Assembly (NCBI RefSeq): GCF_001045455.1
Contig: NZ_LFNE01000014.1
Span: 31,482-95,481, forward strand
Source: Chryseobacterium sp. FH2
GTDB lineage: Bacteria > Bacteroidota > Bacteroidia > Flavobacteriales > Weeksellaceae
DNA length: 64,000 nt
Direction of reading: 5' to 3'
Below the pieces are notes generated by a model, which saw nothing but the letters and a program-made list of their open reading frames with translations, was not told the origin of the DNA and did no database searches. Made by a program: the position numbers and the translations under genes. Within the stretch, counting starts at the first letter, position 1, and every line of letters begins with the position of its first letter. Shown here piece by piece: positions 8,976 to 17,935 of this stretch.

Positions 8976-9671
8976 TTAAGATTTCATTGCAGTTAACATA
9001 CCGCCATAAACTCTGTTTAAGTTATTTAAGTTAGATGTTAAACCTTGTAATTCTTGGTTGAATTTTTCTGATTGTTCAGCAGATTTTTGCATATCCGCTA
9101 CATATTTACTTGCAAGCTCTGATTGTCTCTTACCACTTTCCAACTGCATAGCATATAAAGCATTCATACTTTCCATGTGCTGAGCAGCTTTATTTAATTG
9201 CTCATTATATTTATGTGTAGAAGCAGAAACATCCACAGTTTGATTGATTTGATCTACTGAATTTGAAAACTTATCAATACCCGTTCTTAATCTATCAAAT
9301 AATTGAACATCTAATTTTGCATCAGCCAGCATTTTATCTAATTTATTTGAAAGAGAATTCTCTAATTCAGCAAACTGAGCTGCTGCTGCATTTTTAGAAG
9401 ATACATTAGAATGCAATGGGTTTGGGTTTGCATGTTTATCTAACAATTCTGGATAAACGTTTTCCCAAGCATAAGACTCCTCAGATTTCGGTGGGTCGAA
9501 TGCGAAGATAATGAAGATAATAGCTTCAGTAATAAGCCCCACTGTAAGAGCCATGTTACCATTGATTGGTCCCAAAGTGATGTGAGTAATCTTAAGCCAA
9601 GCTCCAAGAATTACAATTGCAGCACCGAATGAATAAAAGAAATTCATCCACGCATCTTTAGTCTTAAACAT
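8976..9671 (-). CDS. gldL: T9SS motor proton-channel protein GldL
   Basis: The 231-residue protein has two N-terminal transmembrane helices (~13-31 and ~39-58) followed by a long cytoplasmic helical, coiled-coil tail. The second helix carries Glu49 in GLITEAIIFIIFAF, the conserved acidic residue implicated in proton use in the F. johnsoniae GldLM motor; Lys27 is present at the end of helix 1. It works with GldM in the inner membrane. Length and organisation are typical. Confidence 0.95.
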   Translation of the reverse strand: MFKTKDAWMNFFYSFGAAIVILGAWLKITHITLGPINGNMALTVGLITEAIIFIIFAFDPPKSEESYAWENVYPELLDKHANPNPLHSNVSSKNAAAAQFAELENSLSNKLDKMLADAKLDVQLFDRLRTGIDKFSNSVDQINQTVDVSASTHKYNEQLNKAAQHMESMNALYAMQLESGKRQSELASKYVADMQKSAEQSEKFNQELQGLTSNLNNLNRVYGGMLTAMKS

Positions 9672-9728
9672 ATAAGTTAGTTTTTTTTAATGTTAATGTT
9701 AGTAAATAATTTTTATCGAAAATGTTTT

Positions 9729-11147
9729 TTATCTGTTTACTCTTCTTGGTTTAACAGCAGCTTCAGGAATATCCTGTACCGTTCTAAATCCGATATAACT
9801 TCTCGCAGAATCCTTTCTTTCCCAATCTCTAGCACCTGTCATAAGCATATAGCCTACATCTTTCCAAGAGCCGCCTCTTACTGATTTTTTAGTATCAGTT
9901 TTGTCCTTAGTAGAAGGATTCAAAGTAGAAGAGAATCCGTATGAAGAATTGTTATATCCTGATTCTGTCCATTCAGAAACGTTCCCTGCCATGTCAAATA
10001 ACCCAAATCCATTTTTCTTAAATTTCTTTACTGGAGCTGTATATGTATAAGTACCTTTTTTATCATCTTCCATATAATTACCTCTCTTCGGTTTGAAGTT
10101 TGCAAGGTAACAACCTCTGTCATCCATTAAATAAGGACCTCCCCAAGGGTAAGTTGCATTTTGCATACCTCCTCTTGCAGCGTATTCCCATTCAACTTCT
10201 GTTGGAAGACGGAATTGTAATGGTCTTTGTTTTCTTCTTTTTAAGCTTTCATTGTAATCAGACTTTAATTTAGATCTGAAATTACAGTAAGCTCTGGCCT
10301 GATCCCAAGTCACACCAACAACCGGATAATCTTTATAAGCTTTATGCCAAAAGTATTGTTCAAATAAAGGCTCGTTATAAGCAAAATGGAAATCTTTTAC
10401 CCAAACAGTCGTATCTGGATAGATGGCAATACTTTCACTTTTTAGGTAATTTACACCTCTTTCGTTATCAGCGATTGCAGCATCCATATCACCCCATCTG
10501 TAAGTATATTTTAATTTACTAACGTCAAGGATTCTTTCATTACCGATTCTGGAAGAAGCAGGTAAGTACATAGATTCTAATACTTCTGCGTATTCAACAT
10601 CAGGATACTTAGTTGTACTCCAGTGTAAAGGAATTTTCCAATCCAATCTTTTATTTGGATCGTAAGTACCTTCGTCTCTACCACCCTGACCTTCTAAATA
10701 TTCCTGATATGGTGTTAAATTTTCTTCTTTTTTTGCAAGGTATGCATAATCACCTATTGCAGCGCCTCTTCCTCCGCCTTCACCACCTTCTCCGGCAGCT
10801 TCAGCAAGTAAAGTTCTGGCGATAGAATCTCTTACGTAGTTGATAAATACCCTGTACTCTGCATTGGTAGTCTCTGCCTCATCCATAAAGAAGGAAGAAA
10901 CAGTTACTGTTTTCAGTGAAGCTTTCTCAGGAGTGTTTGTCATATCCTGATCTGCCAGACCTACAATGAAAGAACCTGCAGGGATACCAACCATTCCGTA
11001 TGGTCTTTCCGCAACAAATGATTTCGTTTTTTCTCTTGGTATCAATTCTCCTTTTGTTCCCGGTTTCCCTACAGAAGAGCTACCACCACCTGAACAAGAT
11101 ACCGATGCTACCGACGCAGACAATAATAAAAGAAATATCCTTTTCAT
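9729..11147 (-). CDS. gldK: Gliding motility lipoprotein GldK
   Basis: The 472-residue lipoprotein has a lipobox at the end of its signal peptide (SASVASVSC, Cys ~19). It contains a formylglycine-generating-enzyme-type fold (~50-460), seen in FRLPTEVEWEYAARGG, GLFDMAGNVSEWT and KSVRGGSWKD. In GldK this fold is structural. GldK forms the outer ring of the T9SS with GldN beneath the outer membrane. It is the first gene of the gld block, and 108 bp separate it from glmS upstream. Confidence 0.95.
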   Translation of the reverse strand: MKRIFLLLLSASVASVSCSGGGSSSVGKPGTKGELIPREKTKSFVAERPYGMVGIPAGSFIVGLADQDMTNTPEKASLKTVTVSSFFMDEAETTNAEYRVFINYVRDSIARTLLAEAAGEGGEGGGRGAAIGDYAYLAKKEENLTPYQEYLEGQGGRDEGTYDPNKRLDWKIPLHWSTTKYPDVEYAEVLESMYLPASSRIGNERILDVSKLKYTYRWGDMDAAIADNERGVNYLKSESIAIYPDTTVWVKDFHFAYNEPLFEQYFWHKAYKDYPVVGVTWDQARAYCNFRSKLKSDYNESLKRRKQRPLQFRLPTEVEWEYAARGGMQNATYPWGGPYLMDDRGCYLANFKPKRGNYMEDDKKGTYTYTAPVKKFKKNGFGLFDMAGNVSEWTESGYNNSSYGFSSTLNPSTKDKTDTKKSVRGGSWKDVGYMLMTGARDWERKDSARSYIGFRTVQDIPEAAVKPRRVNR

Positions 11148-11255
11148 GTTAATTTTTATAATTAAGCCGTAAATATATAATTTTTTTAAGAAACTTTTAA
11201 GATTTTTTTTGAAATAACGGAAGAAATCTAAATTTATTTTATTTCAAACAATTTT

Positions 11256-13109
11256 TTATTCTACTGTTACAGATTTTGCAAGGTTTCTCGGTTGGTCTAC
11301 ATTAGCACCTCTGTATACAGCTATATAATATGCTAACAGCTGTAAAGGCACCGATGCAACGATTGGAGAGAAACATTCTGAGGTCTCAGGTATTTCTATC
11401 ACATAATCCGCCATTTCACTTACCTGTTGATCTCCTTTATTTACTACAGCAATAACTTTTCCTTTTCTAGCCTTAATTTCCTGAACATTACTTACAATCT
11501 TATCATAGTGTCCTTTTTTAGGGGCAATAATAACGATTGGCATATTTTCATCAATTAAAGCAATTGGCCCGTGCTTCATTTCTGCTGCAGGATATCCTTC
11601 TGCATGTATATAAGAAATTTCTTTAAGCTTCAAAGCTCCTTCTAAAGCAGCAGGATAATTATATCCTCTACCCAGATACAGGAAGTTTGTAGCATCTACG
11701 AAATCTTTAGCAATATTTTGAGTTACCTCATGAGTAGTATTTAATACTTCTTCAATTTTTTTAGGGATAGCGTCCAATTCTGAAATTAAGCTCATAAATT
11801 CAGCATTTCCTAAGTTACCATTATGCTTACCTAATTTAAATGCAATCAGTGTAAGAATAGTAAGCTGAGCCGTGAAAGCTTTTGTAGAAGCCACTCCGAT
11901 TTCAGGACCTGCATGAGTATAAGAACCAGCATCTGTAATTCTGGCAATAGAAGAATCTACCACGTTACAAATACCATAAATAAATGCTCCTTTTTCTTTT
12001 GCCAATTTTAAAGCAGCCATTGTATCTGCTGTTTCCCCTGATTGAGAAATTGCAATAACAACATCTTTATCTGTAATAATTGGATTTCTGTATCTAAATT
12101 CAGAAGCGTATTCTACCTCCACAGGTACTCTTGCATACTCTTCAATCAGATATTCTCCGATAAGACCTGCATGCCAAGAAGTTCCACAAGCGATGATGAT
12201 AATTCTGTTAGCATTTTTGAATTTTTCAATATAATCCCAGATTCCTGCCATTTTGATGATTCCCTCATCTACCAGTAACCTCCCTCTCATCGTATCATGA
12301 ACAGATTTTGGCTGTTCAAAAATTTCTTTAAGCATAAAATGCTCGTAACCACCCTTTTCAATCTGCTCTAAACTCAGCTTAAGTCTCTGAATTTCCGGCT
12401 CAATTTTAGAGTTATCATTAATGGTACGGATGTCGACTCCTTTTTCCAAAGAAATTGTAGCCATATGTCCTTCTTCCAAATAGATAGCTTCTTTTGTAAA
12501 CTCAACAAAAGGAGAGGCATCTGAAGCAATGAAATATTCTTTTTCTCCAATACCGATTGCTAAAGGAGAACCTAATCTGCCCACAACCAAAATTCCCGGA
12601 TAATCTTCGTGCATTACCGTAATTGCATATGCTCCATAAACTTCATTAAGAGCAAATCTTACAGCTGTCGGAAAATCCATCTCAGAATTAAGATCCATAA
12701 AATACTGAACAAGATTTACTAACACTTCAGTATCTGTCTCAGATTTAAAATCAAATCCTTTTTCTTTAAGCATTGTTTTAATGGTGTCATAATTTTCAAT
12801 AATACCATTGTGAACAAGTGCTATTTTTCCGTTGTTTGATACATGCGGGTGAGAGTTTCTATCACTGGGAACTCCATGAGTAGCCCAACGAGTATGTCCC
12901 ATTCCTATTCTAGCCGTACCTTTTAACTGGCTGGAAATATTAACAAGATCATCTACTTTCCCTTTTGTTTTTTCAACCTCAAATTTATTATTTGTGTTTT
13001 CAAGGACAATTCCTGCACTATCATAACCCCTGTATTCTAATCTTCTAAGACCATTGATTACTATATCGTAAGCATCCTGAAATCCTGTATATCCTACTAT
13101 TCCGCACAT
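11256..13109 (-). CDS. glmS: Glucosamine-6-phosphate synthase (isomerizing)
   Basis: The 617-residue enzyme makes glucosamine-6-phosphate from fructose-6-phosphate and glutamine, feeding peptidoglycan and LPS precursors. The N-terminal glutaminase domain starts with the nucleophile Cys2 (MCGIVGYTG) and includes GHTRWATHG. Two SIS sugar-isomerase domains follow (CGTSWHAG, ISQSGETADT, and GRGYNYPAALEGALKLKE). The C-terminus ends in AKSVTVE, the usual family end. It lies 24 bp behind the DUF4270 gene and is probably cotranscribed with it. Confidence 0.97.
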   Translation of the reverse strand: MCGIVGYTGFQDAYDIVINGLRRLEYRGYDSAGIVLENTNNKFEVEKTKGKVDDLVNISSQLKGTARIGMGHTRWATHGVPSDRNSHPHVSNNGKIALVHNGIIENYDTIKTMLKEKGFDFKSETDTEVLVNLVQYFMDLNSEMDFPTAVRFALNEVYGAYAITVMHEDYPGILVVGRLGSPLAIGIGEKEYFIASDASPFVEFTKEAIYLEEGHMATISLEKGVDIRTINDNSKIEPEIQRLKLSLEQIEKGGYEHFMLKEIFEQPKSVHDTMRGRLLVDEGIIKMAGIWDYIEKFKNANRIIIIACGTSWHAGLIGEYLIEEYARVPVEVEYASEFRYRNPIITDKDVVIAISQSGETADTMAALKLAKEKGAFIYGICNVVDSSIARITDAGSYTHAGPEIGVASTKAFTAQLTILTLIAFKLGKHNGNLGNAEFMSLISELDAIPKKIEEVLNTTHEVTQNIAKDFVDATNFLYLGRGYNYPAALEGALKLKEISYIHAEGYPAAEMKHGPIALIDENMPIVIIAPKKGHYDKIVSNVQEIKARKGKVIAVVNKGDQQVSEMADYVIEIPETSECFSPIVASVPLQLLAYYIAVYRGANVDQPRNLAKSVTVE

Positions 13110-13133
13110 ATTTCTGATAAGTGTTTTTTAAGT

Positions 13134-14675
13134 TTATTTTGTTCCGTAGATTACTTTCAATTGAATATTATTTTCATTATTAGGATCTGTTCCTACGAAA
13201 ACAGCCCTGTCTCTAGCGTAAGCTCTTGATGTATATTGTTGACCAGCAAGCGTTCCTGAAGAATTTAACAAGAAACTTCCCATATCGATTTTAAAAAATT
13301 TGTCTTTATATTCTTCTCCCCCTTCTACAATATCTTTTAGTGATTGAGTAACCGTAAAATCATAATGTGTTGGATTTTTATCCAAATCATAAGCTTTATA
13401 AATAGAGAAGTTATTAGAACTTGAAATATTCAATAAATCGTTCGTAAAAGTAAATTTCTCTTTACCATCAACTATATCTCTTTGTGTAATTGTAAATACA
13501 GTTGGTTTATAATATTTACTTGTCCATTCAGAATCAGTATATATTCTGATTTTAGCACTGATGATTGCTGCTTTATCTTTTTGATATAAAACTTTCAACT
13601 TATCAATTGTTTCTTTAGGAAATTTAACTCCAATTGAAGCACCTCCCATTCCTTGGGTATATAGCAACTTATCTCCAGTATCCTTATTACTTGCTGCAAT
13701 TGCAGCAGTGTATGTAGCTGGCCTATTGTAAACATAATTCCCAATATGCGTATTTCCAGAACCTAAAGCAAATGTATATGTATTGGCTGTTTTTGTAGTA
13801 GTACCATTTTCAGTTTTATCGTACTTATAGTACATCGTTAATTCCAATCCGTTCGGATCAAATTGCATTAAATATCCATCATCTTCAGCAACAGAAATTC
13901 TTAACCCTCTGAAATATCTGATAAAATTTGAAACATCTTTTAGTTCAGGTTGACCTTTCTTTGCAATAATTTTATTTTGAAAGAAAGTAGAATCTAATTT
14001 AATTCTCGTTCCTACCGCAGATGAAGTATAAATTGAAGATGCATCTGAATCCTTAGTAATCGTTACTAAATTAACATTCCCATCAAAAGTTTTTGAACCA
14101 ATTTCCTGTCCATAAGCATAAGCTTTACCTGAACTTGCTTTATCAGCATATCCATCTAAGAAATCCGTGACTTCATTTACTTTAATAGTCATCGATTTTT
14201 TAGCATTACCATATTTATTTACAGGATAAGTATCAACCACTTTCTTAGCAGCAATATTTCCTGCCGGATCTGGATGCATATAATCTTCATTGGTGGTGGT
14301 GGTAACAGAATCCGTAGCATAAGTTGGCTTAATTACCAAAACAACAGAATCCACAACTGCATTTGCTCCGAAATCCGGATCATATGTGGATAATCTCAGT
14401 TGTGTAAGGTAAGAAGCTTTCTGCATCCCAAACTTTCCTTCCTTAAAAGCTCCGAGAACCGCAGAATTTAATCTTGATGCATCACTTTGAATGGTATCAA
14501 GATTATCAATATTATATGCTATAAGAGGAAAAGATTCTTCATTACCCTGTGCAGCTCCATCTTGAAATAATTGCTCTCCCAAAGAATCCGGATCTGGTTC
14601 GCAATTATAAAGCAATACACTTCCAAAAATCGCCAAAAAAAAGATGACGAAAGTTCTTTTAATACTATAAGTCAT
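13134..14675 (-). CDS. DUF4270 family lipoprotein
   Basis: The 513-residue protein has a signal peptide and lipobox (SVLLYNCEPDPDSLG, Cys ~26), then a long beta-rich body rich in Thr, Asn and Tyr. It fits DUF4270, a Bacteroidetes family often found beside glycogen-synthase-like and glmS genes. The function is unknown; it is probably anchored in the outer membrane. It sits 13 bp after the GT5-like gene and 24 bp before glmS. Confidence 0.75.
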   Translation of the reverse strand: MTYSIKRTFVIFFLAIFGSVLLYNCEPDPDSLGEQLFQDGAAQGNEESFPLIAYNIDNLDTIQSDASRLNSAVLGAFKEGKFGMQKASYLTQLRLSTYDPDFGANAVVDSVVLVIKPTYATDSVTTTTNEDYMHPDPAGNIAAKKVVDTYPVNKYGNAKKSMTIKVNEVTDFLDGYADKASSGKAYAYGQEIGSKTFDGNVNLVTITKDSDASSIYTSSAVGTRIKLDSTFFQNKIIAKKGQPELKDVSNFIRYFRGLRISVAEDDGYLMQFDPNGLELTMYYKYDKTENGTTTKTANTYTFALGSGNTHIGNYVYNRPATYTAAIAASNKDTGDKLLYTQGMGGASIGVKFPKETIDKLKVLYQKDKAAIISAKIRIYTDSEWTSKYYKPTVFTITQRDIVDGKEKFTFTNDLLNISSSNNFSIYKAYDLDKNPTHYDFTVTQSLKDIVEGGEEYKDKFFKIDMGSFLLNSSGTLAGQQYTSRAYARDRAVFVGTDPNNENNIQLKVIYGTK

Positions 14676-14688
14676 TAAAATGTGTTTT

Positions 14689-15459
14689 TTAATAAAGTTT
14701 ATTTATTGAATCTATATCTAAATATTCCGATTTAGGAGTAGCAGTTTCGTTGAAAGCTTTGTCTAAATCTTCATTTAAAAACTCATCTCCTTTCACTACC
14801 ATATCCACATATTCCATACTTTCAATCACAAAGTTTTGAAAGGTTGGGTTATCTAACGCTTTTAAACCAGAAATATTATCAAATTTTAATTTTTCATCGA
14901 CATTTTTGCTGAATCCAGCGTCTTTCTCATTGTATAAAGAAAGAATGATCTTCGCGTCTTTGAAGTAACTGTCAGATTCGTAATAAGTTTTAAGGTATAA
15001 AGGCACGAATGAAGTCATCCATCCGTTTAAATGAATCACGTCAGGAACCCAGTTAAGTTTTTTAATTGTCTCAATTACTCCTCTGGCAAAGAAAATAGCT
15101 CTCTCGTCATTATCGTCGAAAGCTGTTCCGTCATCTTCAAAATAATATTGTTTTCTTTTGAAATATTCTTCGTTATCTATAAAATAGACCTGAAGTCTTT
15201 CCCCCGGAAGAGACGCTACTTTAATAATTAGAGGCTGATCCAGGTCATTAATGATAATATTCATTCCTGAAAGGCGGATAACCTCGTGCAGTTGGAATTT
15301 TCTTTCACTTATTTGTCCAAATCTTGGCATAAAAACTCTTACATCATTGCCTTCATTGTGCATCTTAAGTGCCATTTTGTTTACGACTGCAGCCATATTT
15401 GTATCTTCCTGATATGGATACATCTCTGTAGTAATGTACAGTATCTTTTGATTCGGCAT
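14689..15459 (-). CDS. Glycogen synthase-like protein, N-terminal GT5 domain only
   Basis: The 256-residue protein resembles the N-terminal Rossmann half of GT5 glycogen/starch synthases: ILYITTEMYPYQEDTN, then NDERAIFFARGVIETIKK and PDVIHLNGWMTSFVPLYLKT. Normal glycogen synthases are ~470 residues and need the C-terminal half for ADP-glucose binding, and the N-terminal KxGGL loop is replaced here by QEDTNMA. This form is probably not a standard synthase; a regulatory or scaffold role is possible. It is first in the operon with DUF4270 and glmS and divergent from panC. Confidence 0.75.
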   Translation of the reverse strand: MPNQKILYITTEMYPYQEDTNMAAVVNKMALKMHNEGNDVRVFMPRFGQISERKFQLHEVIRLSGMNIIINDLDQPLIIKVASLPGERLQVYFIDNEEYFKRKQYYFEDDGTAFDDNDERAIFFARGVIETIKKLNWVPDVIHLNGWMTSFVPLYLKTYYESDSYFKDAKIILSLYNEKDAGFSKNVDEKLKFDNISGLKALDNPTFQNFVIESMEYVDMVVKGDEFLNEDLDKAFNETATPKSEYLDIDSINKLY

Positions 15460-15497
15460 AAAACTTCTATCTAATTTTTGTATAATTGCTTAATGTG

Positions 15498-15505
15498 CAA
15501 AATTA
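15498..15505 (-). promoter_or_regulatory. Candidate -7 box (TAATTTTG) of the GT5/DUF4270/glmS operon
   Basis: The minus strand reads TAATTTTG about 38 bp upstream of the start at 15459. It matches TAnnTTTG; the -33 element is not clear. Confidence 0.4.
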
Positions 15506-15601
15506 CAAAAAAACATCCAACATTAATTTAATTAACATTTTTTTACGAAAATATCTATTTTCAAATTATCAAAACCACACTTAATTATATGATATTTTTA
15601 G

Positions 15602-15609
15602 TATTTTTG
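15602..15609 (+). promoter_or_regulatory. Candidate -7 box (TATTTTTG) of panC
   Basis: TATTTTTG matches TAnnTTTG and ends 20 bp before the panC ATG at 15630. The -33 element is weak. Confidence 0.4.
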
Positions 15610-15629
15610 AAATACTATTAAAATAAACT

Positions 15630-16478
15630 ATGGAAGTTTTAAAAAATAAGAAAACTCTTCAGGATTTCATTGAAAGACAGAAAGAAATGGGCAAAAGAAT
15701 TGGCTTTGCACCTACAATGGGAGCTTTACATAACGGGCATTTATCACTTTATAAAAAAGCAAAAGAAGAAAATGATCTTGTAATTTCTTCAATTTTTGTA
15801 AACCCCACTCAATTTAACAATTCTGAAGACTTAGAAAAGTACCCTAGAGATATCAACAGAGATATTTTAATCCTTCAAAACTCGGAATTGGTAGATGCAG
15901 TTTATATTCCGGAAGTGGCTGATATCTATCCTGAAAAAGCAGAAAGTCAACATTACGATTTTGATGGGCTGGAAAATGAAATGGAAGGAAAATCAAGGCC
16001 GGGTCATTTTGACGGGGTAGGAACGGTGGTAGAAGAACTTTTCAGACAAGTAAAACCAGACAATGCTTATTTTGGTGAAAAAGATTTTCAACAATTAGCT
16101 ATTATTAAAAAAATGGTTGAAAAGAAAAAACTTCCGGTTACAATACAAGGAGTTGCAATTTATAGAGCAGAAAACGGATTAGCTTTAAGCTCAAGGAATC
16201 AAAGATTGCATGAAGACAGAAAAGAGGCATCAAAAGTCATTTATGAGACCTTAAAAAAGGTGAATGATTGGTTCAGGGTCATTACCATTCCCGAAATAAA
16301 ACTGAGGGTACAGGATATTTTTGACAATCAGCAAGGAATGCAACTAGAATATTTCCTGATTGCAGATGAAGACACTTTAAAAGAAACTGATTTTTTCTAT
16401 AAAGACAGAAATTTCAGAGCATTTATCGTAGTCGTTGTAGATGGAGTCAGACTGATCGACAATATGCATTTGGACTAA
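15630..16478 (+). CDS. panC: Pantothenate synthetase
   Basis: The 282-residue enzyme ligates pantoate and beta-alanine with ATP to make pantothenate for coenzyme A. The HIGH-like ATP site is seen in APTMGALHNGHLSL. Further family signatures are SIFVNPTQFN, KPDNAYFGEKDFQQL and ALSSRNQRL. Length is normal. panD, a frequent neighbour in Flavobacteriia, is not next to it here. No gene is seen between its stop and the tRNA terminator at 16612. Confidence 0.97.
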   Translation: MEVLKNKKTLQDFIERQKEMGKRIGFAPTMGALHNGHLSLYKKAKEENDLVISSIFVNPTQFNNSEDLEKYPRDINRDILILQNSELVDAVYIPEVADIYPEKAESQHYDFDGLENEMEGKSRPGHFDGVGTVVEELFRQVKPDNAYFGEKDFQQLAIIKKMVEKKKLPVTIQGVAIYRAENGLALSSRNQRLHEDRKEASKVIYETLKKVNDWFRVITIPEIKLRVQDIFDNQQGMQLEYFLIADEDTLKETDFFYKDRNFRAFIVVVVDGVRLIDNMHLD

Positions 16479-16611
16479 TTCAGGATATTTTTAAGATTTA
16501 AATAATTTTCATCCAAAATTTCGTGTTGTTTATTTACTAAACAGCACTTTTTAATTTATCCAATTAAATAGATCAATCGTAAAAATTTCAGATTCATAAT
16601 CTTAGAGCAAA

Positions 16612-16642
16612 AAAATCGAAGGCTTCTTGAGGAAGCCTTCGA
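16612..16642 (-). terminator. Terminator downstream of tRNA-Lys copy 1
   Basis: TCGAAGGCTTC pairs with GAAGCCTTCGA, with a T run on the minus strand. The equivalent hairpin at 16866-16896 differs by matched changes in the stem. Confidence 0.8.
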
Positions 16643-16696
16643 AACACCAAATCACAAAATATTAATATGAAAAAAATTTACTTTTCAGTAAACTTG

Positions 16697-16769
16697 TGAC
16701 CCGGCTGGGATTCGAACCCAGGACCCATACATTAAAAGTGTATTGCTCTACCAGCTGAGCTACCGAGTC
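16697..16769 (-). tRNA. tRNA-Lys (TTT), copy 1
   Basis: A 73-nt cloverleaf on the minus strand. The acceptor stem GACTCGG pairs with CCGGGTC, followed by discriminator A, and the T arm is GGTTCGAATCC. The anticodon loop CTTTTAA (anticodon TTT) sits between ATACA and TGTAT. CCA is not encoded. It has its own promoter (16825-16854) and terminator. Confidence 0.97.
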
Positions 16770-16824
16770 GGTCACTTTGTCAACGAAATACATTTTAAAA
16801 ATGCCTTTCATTTTTTAAGAGATG

Positions 16825-16854
16825 CAAAGATACATTATTTTTTGTTCCTGCAAA
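16825..16854 (-). promoter_or_regulatory. Promoter of tRNA-Lys copy 1
   Basis: On the minus strand, TTTG (16854-16851), an 18-bp spacer and TATCTTTG (16832-16825) form a consensus Bacteroidetes sigma-A promoter about 55 bp upstream of the tRNA. Confidence 0.8.
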
Positions 16855-16865
16855 ATTTATTTTTA

Positions 16866-16896
16866 AAAATCAAAGGCTTCTTGCGGAAGCCTTTGA
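16866..16896 (-). terminator. Terminator downstream of tRNA-Lys copy 2
   Basis: TCAAAGGCTTC pairs with GAAGCCTTTGA. Compared with 16612-16642, one G-C pair has become A-T on both arms and one loop-side base has changed, so the duplicated hairpin has kept its pairing. Confidence 0.75.
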
Positions 16897-16950
16897 AACA
16901 CCAAATCACAAAATATTAATATGAAAAAAATTTACTTTTCAGTAAACTTG

Positions 16951-17023
16951 TGACCCGGCTGGGATTCGAACCCAGGACCCATACATTAAAAGTGTATTGC
17001 TCTACCAGCTGAGCTACCGAGTC
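16951..17023 (-). tRNA. tRNA-Lys (TTT), copy 2
   Basis: Identical in its 73 nt to the copy at 16697-16769, with the same anticodon TTT. It is followed on the minus strand by the terminator at 16866-16896 and is probably transcribed with the Leu and third Lys tRNAs upstream. Confidence 0.97.
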
Positions 17024-17100
17024 GGCCACAATTGTAATGATAAATATAGAATTAAATCCTAATTAATCATACGAATTATTTTATTTTTTTTTCTGCAGTG

Positions 17101-17183
17101 TGCCTGCGACTGGACTCGAACCAGCACATCCTTAGGAAACCACCCCCTCAAGATGGCGTGTCTACCAATTTCACCACGCAGGC
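17101..17183 (-). tRNA. tRNA-Leu (GAG)
   Basis: An 83-nt class II tRNA with a long variable arm. The acceptor stem GCCTGCG pairs with CGCAGGC, then discriminator A. The anticodon loop TTGAGGG lies between CCATC and GGTGG, giving anticodon GAG. It lies between two tRNA-Lys genes on the same strand. Confidence 0.95.
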
Positions 17184-17216
17184 AATAAAATTACAAATCC
17201 AGTAATTTCTTGCTAG

Positions 17217-17289
17217 TGACCCGGCTGGGATTCGAACCCAGGACCCATACATTAAAAGTGTATTGCTCTACCAGCTGAGCTACCGAGTC
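17217..17289 (-). tRNA. tRNA-Lys (TTT), copy 3
   Basis: Identical in its 73 nt to the other two copies. It is first in the minus-strand order Lys-Leu-Lys and has a consensus promoter at 17343-17372. Confidence 0.97.
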
Positions 17290-17342
17290 GGCCACTTTAT
17301 CAATGATTAACACTGTAATAATGTCCCTCATTTTTAGTGGTG

Positions 17343-17372
17343 CAAAGATATGAGTTTTTTCTTTATCTCAAA
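17343..17372 (-). promoter_or_regulatory. Promoter of the tRNA Lys-Leu-Lys cluster
   Basis: On the minus strand, TTTG (17372-17369), an 18-bp spacer and TATCTTTG (17350-17343). The architecture matches the promoter at 16825-16854. Confidence 0.8.
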
Positions 17373-17403
17373 ACTTTTTCGCAAATTTGTTTAAAAAAAA
17401 TTC

Positions 17404-17919
17404 ATGATAATTTCACTGGTCGGATACATGGGGTGTGGCAAATCTCACATTTCCAAAATATTAAGCGAAAAATTAAATTTTAAATTAATTGATCTAGATA
17501 AAGAGATTTTTAGACGAAATAAATTAACCATTCCTGAAATTTTCGAAAAAAAGGGAGAAATTTACTTTAGAAAGCTAGAAAGAGAGGCGTTGGAAGAAAT
17601 ACTGGCGAGCGAGGAGAATGTAGTTTTAAGCCTGGGTGGAGGAACTCCGGTTTATTATAATAACATGGAAATTATTAATCACAACTCTAAAAGTATATTT
17701 TTAAGAGCTTCTGTTGCTACTTTATCAGAGAGGCTTTCAAAACAGAAAGAAAAAAGACCATTAATTGCAAATATTTCTGATGAAAATCTTCCAGAGTTTA
17801 TCGCTAAACATTTATTCGAAAGAAACGAATTTTACAGTAAAGCACAATTTAGTATCAATACAGATGCACGTACACCTGAAGCTATCGCTGCTGAAATAAT
17901 AGAAAAGCTCTATCACTAG
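17404..17919 (+). CDS. aroK: Shikimate kinase
   Basis: The 171-residue enzyme phosphorylates shikimate with ATP in aromatic amino acid synthesis. The Walker A loop is GYMGCGKS (residues ~7-14), the shikimate-binding D-x-D region is LIDLDKEIFRR, the GGG motif is in LSLGGGTPVYYN, and the lid region has KEKRPLI. Length is standard. It is a single gene ending in the overlapping hairpin at 17903-17928. Confidence 0.95.
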   Translation: MIISLVGYMGCGKSHISKILSEKLNFKLIDLDKEIFRRNKLTIPEIFEKKGEIYFRKLEREALEEILASEENVVLSLGGGTPVYYNNMEIINHNSKSIFLRASVATLSERLSKQKEKRPLIANISDENLPEFIAKHLFERNEFYSKAQFSINTDARTPEAIAAEIIEKLYH

Positions 17920-17928
17920 AGCTTTTTA
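17903..17928. terminator. Terminator overlapping the aroK stop
   Basis: AAAAGCTC and GAGCTTTT form the stem, with the aroK stop codon between the arms. T and A runs on both sides suit convergent transcription with the S4 gene ending at 17936. Confidence 0.7.
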
Positions 17929-17935
17929 TTTTAAA

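Larger units (their letters stand above)
16612..16769 (-). repeat. tRNA-Lys duplication unit 1
   Basis: This segment (terminator, spacer and tRNA-Lys) is nearly identical to 16866-17023, offset by 254 bp. The spacer between hairpin and tRNA is the same in both. The differences fall in the terminator hairpin. Confidence 0.85.
16866..17023 (-). repeat. tRNA-Lys duplication unit 2
   Basis: Second copy of the 158-bp unit described at 16612-16769. Confidence 0.85.

Noticed and set aside
16612..17289. Repeated tRNA region as a CRISPR-like array
   Set aside because: The repeats are whole tRNA genes with promoters and terminators, not short spaced repeats. No CRISPR array or cas gene is seen in the window.
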